A stretch of 14,702 bases of DNA from Actinomycetota bacterium (GTDB taxonomy: Bacteria; Actinomycetota; Actinomycetes; S36-B12; UBA5976). Position numbers and translations under genes: made by a program. The notes beneath the pieces were generated by a model. That model made no database searches, was not told the DNA's origin, and saw only the letters and a program-made list of their open reading frames with translations. Shown here in pieces: positions 6,018-13,014 of this stretch; positions within the stretch are counted from its first letter, which is position 1; every line of letters starts with the position of its first letter. Location of the stretch: contig WLEH01000007.1 of assembly GCA_009704345.1 (NCBI GenBank), positions 1 to 14,702 on the forward strand, given 5' to 3'.

Positions 6018-7397
6018 GTGGCCACCATGGAGCAGTTAGTCCAACAGCACACCGAACTGGATGCTGCAGCAACCGAGCAGTTATCGCAGCTGGTATCTGA
6101 ATGGACGCTGCTGGCAGATCTTTCCTTTTCTGACCTACTGCTTTGGGTCCCGAAATGGCATGAGGGTGGTTATGTATGTGTTGCCCAGATCCGGCCGGTA
6201 ACCGCACCAACTGAAATTGATTCAGATCTAGTTGGCAGTTTTCAATCAGAACGACGATTACTTGCGGTAGATCGAGCTGCAACGCAAAAAGAGATTATTG
6301 AATTAGCAGATCTAATTGCAATTCCAATAATTAAGGATGGCAATTGCATTGCCATTGTGGAGCGACATCGGGGACAACGTCAGGAAGGTGAGTTAACTTC
6401 CGCTTATCTTGCTGCAGCGAAGAAACTTTTTGGCATGGTCAGATTAGGTCAATTTCCACCTGTTAGTTCAACCGCCACCACTACTTCACTTCCTCGGGTG
6501 GGAGATGGTGTGCTGTTGCTTGATTCTGCTGGCATAGTGCAATACGCCTCACCAAATGCCACTAGTGCATTTCGCCGACTTGGACTTGCTACCAATTTAG
6601 TTGGATTGGAATTGGCTAGCAATGCGGTATCGCTGATTAAACGAGTTGGCGTTATTGATGAATCAATTACTTTAATTGCCAACGGAACTATTGCTGGTGC
6701 TGCTGAAATCGAGAATAAATCAGCGACTATCACACTTCGGTCATATCCCTTTGTGGTGAATCAAAAACCAGACGGTGCGCTGATTTTGGTAAGAGATGTA
6801 ACTGAGCTTAGGCGCCGGGAACGGGCATTGTTAACTAAAGAAGCCGCGCTCCGTGAGGCGCACCATCGAGTAAAAAACAACTTGCAAACTGTCGCTGCAC
6901 TTCTTCGAATGCAAGCTCGCCGATCCAGCGAAGAAGCCAAACGTGCACTAATTGAAGCAGAGCGGCGCATTGAAGTAATTGCCCTAGTGCACGAAACTTT
7001 GACCTTAGCACCATCAGAAAACGTAGACTTCAATCAAATTGCAGATCGGCTAATTGCGCTTACCTCAGAACTAGCTCCGGCTAAATTGGCAATAACTCGT
7101 GATGGCGAATTTGGTAAGTATGCTGCTGAAGTTGCAGTTCCGCTGGCGGCAGCGCTTTCGGAATTGTTACAAAATGCTATTGAGCATGGCGACATCAGCA
7201 AACCAATTCAGGTACAAGTGCACCGGACCAATCAATTGGATTTTTCAGTAATAAACAGCATGAAGACTCGCGGTGCTCATGCGGAAGGATTAGGCCTTTC
7301 CATTGTGCGCAGTTTGGTTGAGGGCGAGCTAACTGGCCAAGTTGATATAACTACTAATAACGGTAGCTTTCAAGTTCGCATCATGCTCGATAAATAA
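6018..7397 (+). CDS. pdtaS: Sensor histidine kinase, PdtaS type
   Basis: Cytosolic sensor kinase of the HisKA_2/HWE-like group. In actinobacteria PdtaS phosphorylates PdtaR, an RNA-binding ANTAR antiterminator. The 459-residue product has an N-terminal GAF-like domain (about 1-145, opening HTEL...LLADLSFSDLLLWVP as in PdtaS homologues) and a PAS domain (about 160-265). The H-box is EAHHRVKNNLQTVAALLRMQ (280-299, phospho-acceptor His 282 or 283). The HATPase domain has N-box SELLQNAIEHG (381-391) and a G-box around GLGLSIVRSL. No membrane segment is seen. GTG 6018 gives MATM, which aligns with homologue starts; ATG 6027 is possible. It is convergent with whiB, the same partnership as Rv3220c-Rv3219 in M. 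tuberculosis. No pdtaR is in the window. Confidence 0.88.
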   Translation: MATMEQLVQQHTELDAAATEQLSQLVSEWTLLADLSFSDLLLWVPKWHEGGYVCVAQIRPVTAPTEIDSDLVGSFQSERRLLAVDRAATQKEIIELADLIAIPIIKDGNCIAIVERHRGQRQEGELTSAYLAAAKKLFGMVRLGQFPPVSSTATTTSLPRVGDGVLLLDSAGIVQYASPNATSAFRRLGLATNLVGLELASNAVSLIKRVGVIDESITLIANGTIAGAAEIENKSATITLRSYPFVVNQKPDGALILVRDVTELRRRERALLTKEAALREAHHRVKNNLQTVAALLRMQARRSSEEAKRALIEAERRIEVIALVHETLTLAPSENVDFNQIADRLIALTSELAPAKLAITRDGEFGKYAAEVAVPLAAALSELLQNAIEHGDISKPIQVQVHRTNQLDFSVINSMKTRGAHAEGLGLSIVRSLVEGELTGQVDITTNNGSFQVRIMLDK

Positions 7398-7425
7398 CAA
7401 TGGCCCGCATTGAGCGGGCCATTGT
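7397..7425. terminator. Bidirectional hairpin terminator between pdtaS and whiB
   Basis: A 12-bp perfect stem (ACAATGGCCCGC pairing with GCGGGCCATTGT) with a 5-nt loop ATTGA. It begins at the last base of the pdtaS stop codon and ends 15 bases before the whiB stop. There is no U-tract, as is common for actinobacterial terminators. Being symmetric, it can serve both convergent genes. Confidence 0.85.
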
Positions 7426-7439
7426 GGGGAATCCTTTGA

Positions 7440-7697
7440 TTACATCAAAGTTGATGTGGCGCGAGTGCGAGCAGCACGGCGCTTAGCCGCACGACGCTCA
7501 TCTTCGCTCATACCGCCCCAGACGCCGGTCTCTTGGCTGGTCTCAAGTGCCCATTCCAAGCACTCATCGACAACAACGCAACGACGGCAAACAGCTTTTG
7601 CAGCATCGATCTGAAACAATGCAGGACCAGTGTTCCCGATGGGGAAGAACAATTCAGGATCCTCATTGCGGCATGCAGCCTGGTGTCTCCAGTCCAT
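7440..7697 (-). CDS. whiB1: WhiB-family [4Fe-4S] transcriptional regulator, WhiB1-like
   Basis: Small iron-sulfur protein that binds the primary sigma factor region 4 and alters transcription; WhiB1 clusters react with nitric oxide. The 85-residue product begins MDWRHQAACRNEDPELFFPI, nearly the WhiB1 opening. It has the four cluster cysteines (C9 in AACR, then the AVCRRC pair and DEC), the turn motif GVWGGMSEDERR and a basic tail RAAKRRAARTRA. ATG 7697 is set by a near-perfect Shine-Dalgarno AAAGGAGG (rc of 7704-7711), spacing 6. A longer in-frame reading to 7820 is the 5' leader. A CRP-like palindrome is centred 41 bases upstream of the start. It is convergent with pdtaS across a hairpin terminator. 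Confidence 0.93.
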   Translation of the reverse strand: MDWRHQAACRNEDPELFFPIGNTGPALFQIDAAKAVCRRCVVVDECLEWALETSQETGVWGGMSEDERRAAKRRAARTRATSTLM

Positions 7698-7728
7698 ACC
7701 GGTCCTCCTTTGAATCATGTGTCGAGCG

Positions 7729-7748
7729 CTTGTGACGCTGTTCACAAG
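7729..7748. promoter_or_regulatory. CRP-type operator upstream of whiB
   Basis: Two perfect 7-bp arms, CTTGTGA (7729-7735) and TCACAAG (7742-7748), flank six bases. The core is an exact match to the CRP/FNR-family consensus TGTGA-N6-TCACA. It lies 31-51 bases upstream of the whiB ATG. In M. tuberculosis whiB1 is controlled by the cAMP receptor protein Rv3676, so the site fits known regulation. No whiB -10 could be placed with confidence, so activation versus repression cannot be decided. Confidence 0.75.
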
Positions 7749-7811
7749 GTCTGTGCCGAAAACGACCCGAAATCCGATCAAGATTTGGGCCGCAACAGGC
7801 GCGGAGGAGTA

Positions 7812-7826
7812 GATTCTCACAGAATC
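7812..7826. promoter_or_regulatory. Inverted repeat in whiB / membrane-gene intergenic region
   Basis: GATTCT-CAC-AGAATC is a perfect 6-bp inverted repeat with a 3-base centre. The right part, AGAATCAC (7821-7828), recurs as a direct repeat at 7853-7860, 32 bases away or about three helical turns. It could be an operator with an extra half-site, or a small RNA hairpin. No regulator is recognised. Confidence 0.35.
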
Positions 7827-7895
7827 ACGGGGTCAGCAAGAGTATCTGGCTGAGAATCACCCTAAAAGGGGGTCTGCTCTAGGCTCTGGGGTGAG

Positions 7896-8273
7896 ATGAA
7901 GCGATCCCCTTTCACCCTGATAGCGCCAGCGGTCGCTGCCCTGCAAATCCTGGTGCTGGTCGTAATTGCGCTAATTACCTTAATTGGCTCGCTGGTTACT
8001 GGTGAAGTCGATTCGTGGGTGAACCTTTGGGTTGAGCTGTTGCTCTACCTAATTTTCATCGCCGGCTACCTCTTGGTGCTAAGGGGACTATGGCAGCTCC
8101 GGACCTGGGCCAGAGCCCCGATGATTGCAATTCAGTTAATTGTGATTGGGATTAGCTATGAAGACTTCTGGCAGTCAGATCCGGTGCTTTGGAAGATAGT
8201 TGCGGTGGCATTAACCCTAGTTTCCCTAACTGCGATAGTTGCCACGTTGAAGTCAGAAAATGAGTCAAAATAA
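7896..8273 (+). CDS. Small integral membrane protein, unknown function
   Basis: A 125-residue, very hydrophobic protein not assigned to a family. Four probable membrane segments lie near residues 8-35, 42-63, 74-92 and 97-117. A charged connector GLWQLRTWARAP (64-75) separates the second and third. The tail KSENESK is short and hydrophilic. ATG 7896 is the only sensible start. The upstream GGTGA is too close for a normal ribosome-binding site, and TAGGCT (7880-7885) would give a transcript with a leader of only a few bases. Similar small membrane proteins sit next to whiB in other actinobacteria, as I recall. It is followed by a strong hairpin. That it is a membrane protein is clear; its role is not. 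Confidence 0.75.
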   Translation: MKRSPFTLIAPAVAALQILVLVVIALITLIGSLVTGEVDSWVNLWVELLLYLIFIAGYLLVLRGLWQLRTWARAPMIAIQLIVIGISYEDFWQSDPVLWKIVAVALTLVSLTAIVATLKSENESK

Positions 8274-8302
8274 AACTGGCCGACACCTTGTGCCGGCCAG
8301 TT
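8274..8302. terminator. Bidirectional hairpin between membrane gene and sodN
   Basis: AACTGGCCG (8274-8282) pairs with CGGCCAGTT (8294-8302). Inside this nine-bp stem, CAC and GTG add three more pairs around a CTT loop after one mismatch. It lies directly after the stop of the upstream gene and 13 bases before the convergent sodN stop. No U-tract follows. Confidence 0.8.
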
Positions 8303-8315
8303 AAGTAAGTGCTAG

Positions 8316-8705
8316 CTATTTTTTAGTTGCCCAGAAGATCTCGGCAATTTCGTCAATTTTTGCAATCAAATTATTAGCAACCGCAACATCGTTAGTGCCT
8401 TTAGTGCCGGCAGCACCAGCTAATTTAGTTGCATCATTGAATAGTTGATGCAGATTTGGATAAGCCTCAAAATGGTTTGGCTTGAAGTAGTCTGTCCAAA
8501 GCACCCATAGATGCTCTTTCACTAAATGCGAGCGCTCTTCCTTGATGGAAACTGCGCGTGCTTTGAAATCTGGATCAGAAGACGCTGCATATTTTTCCAT
8601 GCATGCTTTAACTGACTGGGCCTCAATCTTGGCCTGTGCTGGGTCGTAAACGCCGCAAGGTAGATCACAATGAGCGGCGGCAATCGTGGTTGGCTTAAAG
8701 CCCAT
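8316..8705 (-). CDS. sodN: Nickel superoxide dismutase precursor
   Basis: Ni-dependent superoxide dismutase, converting superoxide to oxygen and hydrogen peroxide; made as a precursor and active as a hexamer. The 129-residue product has an 11-residue propeptide (MGFKPTTIAAA) and then the Ni-hook HCDLPCGVYDPA. After cleavage His1, Cys2 and Cys6 would bind nickel and Tyr9 would gate the site. The mature length of 118 is the family norm. The rest is the four-helix bundle, including SHLVKEHLWVLWTDYFKP. ATG 8705 has AAGGAG (rc of 8711-8716) with 5-nt spacing. A possible -10, TAGTCT (rc of 8736-8741), lies in the right arm of the palindrome at 8724-8744. It is divergent from its maturation protease gene sodX. 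Confidence 0.96.
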   Translation of the reverse strand: MGFKPTTIAAAHCDLPCGVYDPAQAKIEAQSVKACMEKYAASSDPDFKARAVSIKEERSHLVKEHLWVLWTDYFKPNHFEAYPNLHQLFNDATKLAGAAGTKGTNDVAVANNLIAKIDEIAEIFWATKK

Positions 8706-8723
8706 AGTTGCTCCTTAGTAAAC

Positions 8724-8744
8724 CGGTAGTGCGAGAGACTACCG
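8724..8744. promoter_or_regulatory. Palindrome between divergent sodN and sodX, candidate operator
   Basis: CGGTAGT (8724-8730) and ACTACCG (8738-8744) are perfect 7-bp inverted arms with a 7-base spacer, ending 2 bases before the sodX ATG. The right arm overlaps a minus-strand TAGTCT, a possible sodN -10, and the plus-strand GAGACT 6 nt before sodX. A protein bound here could control both genes. The sequence does not resemble the streptomycete Nur box (TTGCAA-like arms) that I remember. Confidence 0.5.
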
Positions 8745-8746
8745 CC

Positions 8747-9079
8747 ATGGGCTCAAACGCGAAACCGCAACCGCGCTGGCAGCGAATTGCCGTCACCGGC
8801 TCGTCCATGCTTCCCACTTTGTGCGCTGGGGATTATTTGCTGCTACGCCGAACTAAGCGCTTTAAACCAGGGCAAGTAGTGCTACTAGAAGATGACAAGT
8901 TTCGATTGGTGATTAAACGCTTAAGTGCGCAAACTGCAACTGGCTGGTGGGTGCTAGGTGATAATCCAGCGGAAAGCATTGACTCTAGAACTTACGGTGA
9001 AGTTAACTCAGCGCAACTAAAGGCTGTTGCAATTCTTCGGTACTGGCCTAAACCCAAAACAATTAAAGCGCAGCTTTAA
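8747..9079 (+). CDS. sodX: Ni-SOD maturation protease SodX (signal-peptidase-like)
   Basis: Serine-lysine protease of the signal peptidase/LexA-like fold that removes the SodN propeptide so the N-terminal His can bind nickel. The 110-residue product has the catalytic Ser20 in TGSSMLPTL and Lys57 in RLVIKRLS, plus the closing box GDNPAESIDSR (71-81). There is no membrane anchor, unlike export signal peptidases, in keeping with a cytoplasmic substrate. ATG 8747 is chosen because upstream TTG 8708 adds residues without family likeness and because the A/T-type hexamer GAGACT lies 6 nt upstream. The pairing with sodN fixes the role. Its last 17 bases overlap the 3' end of the aldolase gene on the other strand. 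Confidence 0.92.
   Translation: MGSNAKPQPRWQRIAVTGSSMLPTLCAGDYLLLRRTKRFKPGQVVLLEDDKFRLVIKRLSAQTATGWWVLGDNPAESIDSRTYGEVNSAQLKAVAILRYWPKPKTIKAQL
9063..9079. repeat. Inverted repeat spanning both stop codons of sodX and ltaE
   Basis: TTAAAGC (9063-9069) and GCTTTAA (9073-9079) are perfect 7-bp arms around GCA. The palindrome is exactly the 17-base region shared by the two convergent genes. The outer TAA on each strand is the stop codon. The AT-rich stem would be a weak terminator at best. Confidence 0.6.
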
Positions 9080-10082
9080 TTGCAGCGACAAATGCCATTA
9101 CATCTTGTTCGGTAGTATCCCAAGCGCACATCCATCTAACTTCGTTGGTGTGCTCATTCCAAACATAGAATGGGAATTGTGCTGGCACTTGGTCAATGAC
9201 CGACTTTGGCACCGTTGCAAAAACTGAATTAACCTGGACTTTTTGGGTCAAAGTGATGCCAGGCAACTTGCTCACTTCAGCTGCGAGGGTTGCAGCCATT
9301 GCATTTGCATGCGCGGCGCTGCGTTGCCACAGGTCATCGGAAAGCAAAGTCAATAATTGAACTGCGGTATATCGCATTTTGCTGTTTAACTGCATTAACG
9401 ATTTACGCAAATGTTTTACTTGATCACCTAACTCTGGATTTAAGAACAACACGGCTTCACCATTTATCAAACCATTTTTGGTGCCACCAAATGACACGAC
9501 ATCCACGCCCACATCAGTGGTAAATTCCTTAAAGCTCTGACCTAGCGCAACGGCGGCATTGCTTAACCTGGCACCATCTAAATGCAGGTAAGCATCATGA
9601 GCGTGGGTCACTTGGGCAATTGCTTTAATTTCTGCCGCGCTATAGAGCGTGCCATATTCGGTTGATTGGGTAATTGAAACTACTCGAGGCTGGGCGTAAT
9701 GCTCGTCGCCAACTCGAATAAATGCCGCAGCAATTTGATCTGGGGTTAACTTGGCATCTTCAGATGGCAGGTCAATTAGTTTTGTGCCGATGATTCGCTC
9801 TGGTGCACCACCTTCATCAACATTGATATGGGACCACCTACTGCAAATCACCGCTTCCCATGGCTTCAAAATTGAATACAGCGCCAAAACATTTGCGCCA
9901 GTGCCGTTCCATACTAGAAATGATTTAGTGGCAGTACCAAACAATTCCGCAAAGCGATGTTCTAACTGGGCGGTGATTTCATCAGCGCCATAAGCGCGCT
10001 GATGACCCTGATTTACGGCAGTTAAGGCAGCCAGTATTTCAGGGTGGGCCGGGGCATAGTTATCGCTGGCAAAAGATCGCAT
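9063..10082 (-). CDS. ltaE: Low-specificity L-threonine aldolase
   Basis: PLP enzyme that cleaves L-threonine or allo-threonine to glycine and acetaldehyde. The 339-residue product has the family opening MRSFASDNYAPAHPEIL, YGADEIT (31-37), the PLP-stacking His85 in SHINVDEGGAPE, D169 in HLDGARLSNA and the Schiff-base lysine K202 in SFGGTKNGL. Length is normal. ATG 10082 is followed by this standard N-terminus, and TAGCAT lies exactly 6 nt upstream, so a leaderless transcript is likely; no Shine-Dalgarno sequence is seen. It is convergent and overlapping with sodX, and divergent from tldD with 59 bases between starts. Other fold-type I aldolases or a beta-eliminating lyase are less likely. Confidence 0.92.
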   Translation of the reverse strand: MRSFASDNYAPAHPEILAALTAVNQGHQRAYGADEITAQLEHRFAELFGTATKSFLVWNGTGANVLALYSILKPWEAVICSRWSHINVDEGGAPERIIGTKLIDLPSEDAKLTPDQIAAAFIRVGDEHYAQPRVVSITQSTEYGTLYSAAEIKAIAQVTHAHDAYLHLDGARLSNAAVALGQSFKEFTTDVGVDVVSFGGTKNGLINGEAVLFLNPELGDQVKHLRKSLMQLNSKMRYTAVQLLTLLSDDLWQRSAAHANAMAATLAAEVSKLPGITLTQKVQVNSVFATVPKSVIDQVPAQFPFYVWNEHTNEVRWMCAWDTTEQDVMAFVAAIKAAL

Positions 10083-10088
10083 GGCGAA

Positions 10089-10094
10089 ATGCTA
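10089..10094 (-). promoter_or_regulatory. -10 element for leaderless ltaE transcript
   Basis: TAGCAT on the minus strand, then 6 nt, then the ATG of ltaE. The only weak -35 candidate is CAATAA, 17 bases further upstream (rc of 10112-10117). The spacing matches the other leaderless starts in the window. Confidence 0.45.
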
Positions 10095-10141
10095 GGCCGT
10101 GCTGCCGCGCATTATTGCGCCGGATAGGGCAAGGTGTGCCC

Positions 10142-11635
10142 ATGGTTGATGCAGACTTTCTTTCACTGCCGCTTGCCGCCACCGCGGATGCGGCAATCAC
10201 TACCGCCAAACAGGCTGGTGCAAGTTACGTAGACGTGCGAATTGAGCGCACCCGAACTGGATTGCTGCAATTGCGCGATGCCAGACCCGAGACGCAAGCA
10301 GATGATTCCATTTTCGGCATTGGCGTGCGGGTGATCGTTGATGGCACTTACGGCTTTGCCTCATCGCCAGCGGTGTCGGTTGCTAGCGCAACACAATTAG
10401 CCCACACCGCAGTTGCTATGGCGAAAACGAGCAAGCCGTTGGCAACTGAATTTGTTGAGTTGGCGGCCGAGCCAACTTATTCAAATCAAGTATGGCGCTC
10501 TAGTTATGAAATTGATCCATTTGAAGTTTCTGATGCCGAGAAAATTGCTCGGCTGGCTGATTTAAGTAATGTGCTGTTGAAAGCACCAGGTGTTGATCAT
10601 GCGCAAGCGCATACGATGTATGTGAAAGAACAAAAGTATTTTGCTAACTCCAGCGGCACTTCTACGACGCAGCAGCGAGTTCGAGTACAAACTCAGATTG
10701 AAGCAATCTCAGTTGGCGCACACGGATTTGAATCAATGCGCACCCTGGCACAACCAGCTGGCTACGGCTGGGAGTGGATGGGAAATCAGATCTGGAATTG
10801 GGATCAAGAGATCGCTGAGTTACCAGAGTTGTTGGCTGGCAAAGTTGCCGCACCTAGCGTCACGCCAGGCAAATATGATTTATTGATTCATCCAAGCAAT
10901 TTATGGTTAACAATTCATGAATCAATTGGACATGCAACTGAGCTAGATCGCGCGCTTGGTTATGAAGCTAACTACGCCGGAACATCGTTTGCTACGGTAG
11001 ATAAGTTAGGTAAACTGCAATACGGCACCAAACTTATGAACGTAACAGGTGATCGATTAACTGACCACGGATTAAGCACAGTGGGATTTGATGATGAAGG
11101 TGTTGCAGCACAGCAATGGGACATCATCAAAGATGGCGTATTAGTTGGCTATCAATTAGATCGTCGAATTGCTGCTAAGGCTGGACAAGAAAGAAGCAAT
11201 GGCTGTGCTTTTGCCGATTCGCCAGCGCATGTGCCAATTCAGCGCATGCCAAATGTTTCACTGCAGCCAAATCCCGCCGGTCCAGATTTAGATGGCTTAA
11301 TTAGCGGGATTGAAAATGGCATCTTGATTAAGGGTGATAAGTCTTGGTCAATTGATATGCAGCGGTATAACTTCCAATTCACCGGTCAGCAGTTCCATCA
11401 AATTAAGAATGGAAAAATTGTTGGTCAGTTAAAAGATGTGGCCTATCAAGCCACCACCACTGATTTCTGGGGAGCCATGGTTGCAGTTGGTGGTCCAAGC
11501 ACCTATGTGCTTGGTGGCGCGTTCAACTGCGGCAAAGGTCAGCCTGGCCAAGTTGCTGCGGTAAGTCACGGATGTCCAGCTGCTGTTTTCCAAAATATCA
11601 ATGTGTTAAATACCGTTGCCGAAGCAGGTGCATGA
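10142..11635 (+). CDS. tldD: TldD-family zinc metalloprotease
   Basis: Catalytic subunit of the TldD/TldE (PmbA) protease, which degrades unfolded or modified peptides inside a barrel formed by the heterodimer. The 497-residue product carries the zinc motif HESIGH (H259, E260, H264). A C-terminal Cys in SHGCPAAVF (C478) is the probable third zinc ligand. The N-terminal half has the usual repeat topology, with GASYVDVRIERTRTG and DSIFGIGVRVIVDGTYGFAS. ATG 10142 is preferred over 10115 because AAGG (10131-10134) gives a 7-nt spacing and the product starts near the family norm. The stop overlaps the start of the partner gene by 4 bases (ATGA), so both subunits should be made in equal amounts. 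Rv2315c is the remembered mycobacterial counterpart. Confidence 0.92.
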   Translation: MVDADFLSLPLAATADAAITTAKQAGASYVDVRIERTRTGLLQLRDARPETQADDSIFGIGVRVIVDGTYGFASSPAVSVASATQLAHTAVAMAKTSKPLATEFVELAAEPTYSNQVWRSSYEIDPFEVSDAEKIARLADLSNVLLKAPGVDHAQAHTMYVKEQKYFANSSGTSTTQQRVRVQTQIEAISVGAHGFESMRTLAQPAGYGWEWMGNQIWNWDQEIAELPELLAGKVAAPSVTPGKYDLLIHPSNLWLTIHESIGHATELDRALGYEANYAGTSFATVDKLGKLQYGTKLMNVTGDRLTDHGLSTVGFDDEGVAAQQWDIIKDGVLVGYQLDRRIAAKAGQERSNGCAFADSPAHVPIQRMPNVSLQPNPAGPDLDGLISGIENGILIKGDKSWSIDMQRYNFQFTGQQFHQIKNGKIVGQLKDVAYQATTTDFWGAMVAVGGPSTYVLGGAFNCGKGQPGQVAAVSHGCPAAVFQNINVLNTVAEAGA

Positions 11636-13014
11636 TGAAGCCACAAGAAATAATTGATCGAATACTTAAAGCTGCCGATTACGATGATTGCATTGTGGTG
11701 GTATCTGAAGACACCTCAGCAAATCTGCGTTGGGCAAATAACACGCTAACAACCAACGGTGTGCTCGCGAACCGATCAGTTACGGTAATTGGGTTTGTTG
11801 CCACTCCAACAGGGATTGCAGCTGGCAGTATTACCAAAACTGATGTATCTGAAGCAGAAGTAGCTGAAGTTGCCGCCGCCGCTAAGTTGGCAGCAATTGC
11901 TGCTGGGGATGCCGAGGATGCAGCTGAGTTATTGAAAAATATTGTTGCTGGCGATTGGGATGCGCCGCACCAGCCAACCGGCCCAGAAGTTTTCAGCAAG
12001 GTTGCTCCTGATTTAGGACGAATGTTTAATGCGGCAGCAGCTGATGGCATTGAGTTGTTTGGCTATGCCGAACATGTTCATGCCACAACTTGGATTGGCT
12101 CAAAAGGCGGTATTCGAGTTAGACAAGATCAACCTTCAGGCCGAGTGGAGATGACTGGTAAATCACACAATCGAACTCGCAGCACCTGGGAAGGTCGTGC
12201 GACTCGTGATTTCAGTGATTTAGACATGATGGAAATTGATGCCGCAATTAGACAGCGATTAATCTGGCAAGAAAAACGAATTGATCTCCCAGCTGGTCGA
12301 TACGATGCGGTGCTGCCCGCTGGTGCGGTTGGCGATTTAGTCACTTATATGGTGTGGAGCGCCGCTGGCAAAGATGCGTTTCAAGGTCAATCAGTTTTCT
12401 CGGACAAAAAAGGCGGAACTCGCGTTGGCGAGAAATTTGCAAACGTTGAGTTAGATCTATATTCCGACCCAACATATCCGGGCCTGGAGAGCGCAGCACA
12501 TGTCGAAGCAACTGCGAGTTCACCATTTGTTAGCGTATTTGATAACGGCCAACCAATTGGTCGATTTGATTTTATGAAAAATGGTGTTTTAGCAAATTTG
12601 ATTAACACCAGAGCTAGTGCGGCAGAGATGAAAGCACAATATGTTCCAATTTCAGATAACATCATTATGACTGTTAATGGTGCTAGCACAAGCGAAGCTG
12701 AGTTAATCAAATCAGTTAAGCGCGGTCTGCTAATTACTTGCCTTTGGTATATCCGAATGGTTGATCCAGTGACGCTGTTGTTGACTGGCTTAACACGCGA
12801 TGGGGTCTATTTAATCGAGAATGGTGAAGTTGTTGGTGCAGTTAACAATTTCCGCTGGAATGAATCGCCAGTTGATTTGTTAAATCGTATCGGGGCAGCA
12901 ACGCCAACTAAAATTACTCAAGTTCGCGAATGGGCAGACTATATTGATCGAACAGCTATGCCAGCAGTGCTGTTTAAAGACTTCAATATGTCATCAGTAA
13001 GTCAGGCGTCTTAA
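11632..13014 (+). CDS. tldE: TldE/PmbA-family non-catalytic protease subunit
   Basis: The 460-residue partner of the preceding TldD. It has the same two-domain fold signals (SANLRWANNTLTTNGV, SVTVIGFVATPTGIAAG, LPAGRYDAVLPAGAVGDLVTYMVWSAAGKDAFQGQS) but no HExxxH at the position where TldD has it. It should therefore shape the chamber rather than bind zinc. I chose ATG 11632, overlapping the tldD stop as ATGA, with only a weak CAGG upstream; the adjacent ATG 11635 is equally possible. Upstream in-frame codons from 11572 lie inside tldD and read as Cys-rich nonsense. The stop at 13012-13014 overlaps the kgd stop on the other strand within a hairpin. The substrate is unknown. Confidence 0.9.
   Translation: MMKPQEIIDRILKAADYDDCIVVVSEDTSANLRWANNTLTTNGVLANRSVTVIGFVATPTGIAAGSITKTDVSEAEVAEVAAAAKLAAIAAGDAEDAAELLKNIVAGDWDAPHQPTGPEVFSKVAPDLGRMFNAAAADGIELFGYAEHVHATTWIGSKGGIRVRQDQPSGRVEMTGKSHNRTRSTWEGRATRDFSDLDMMEIDAAIRQRLIWQEKRIDLPAGRYDAVLPAGAVGDLVTYMVWSAAGKDAFQGQSVFSDKKGGTRVGEKFANVELDLYSDPTYPGLESAAHVEATASSPFVSVFDNGQPIGRFDFMKNGVLANLINTRASAAEMKAQYVPISDNIIMTVNGASTSEAELIKSVKRGLLITCLWYIRMVDPVTLLLTGLTRDGVYLIENGEVVGAVNNFRWNESPVDLLNRIGAATPTKITQVREWADYIDRTAMPAVLFKDFNMSSVSQAS

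Noticed and set aside
7698..7820. N-terminal extension of WhiB upstream of ATG 7697
   Set aside because: The near-perfect AAAGGAGG and the standard MDWRH opening fix the start at 7697. The extension covers the CRP-type site and does not look like a WhiB N-terminus.
11572..11631. N-terminal extension of TldE with several cysteines
   Set aside because: These codons lie within tldD in another frame. The ATGA overlap at 11632 gives a normal start and length.
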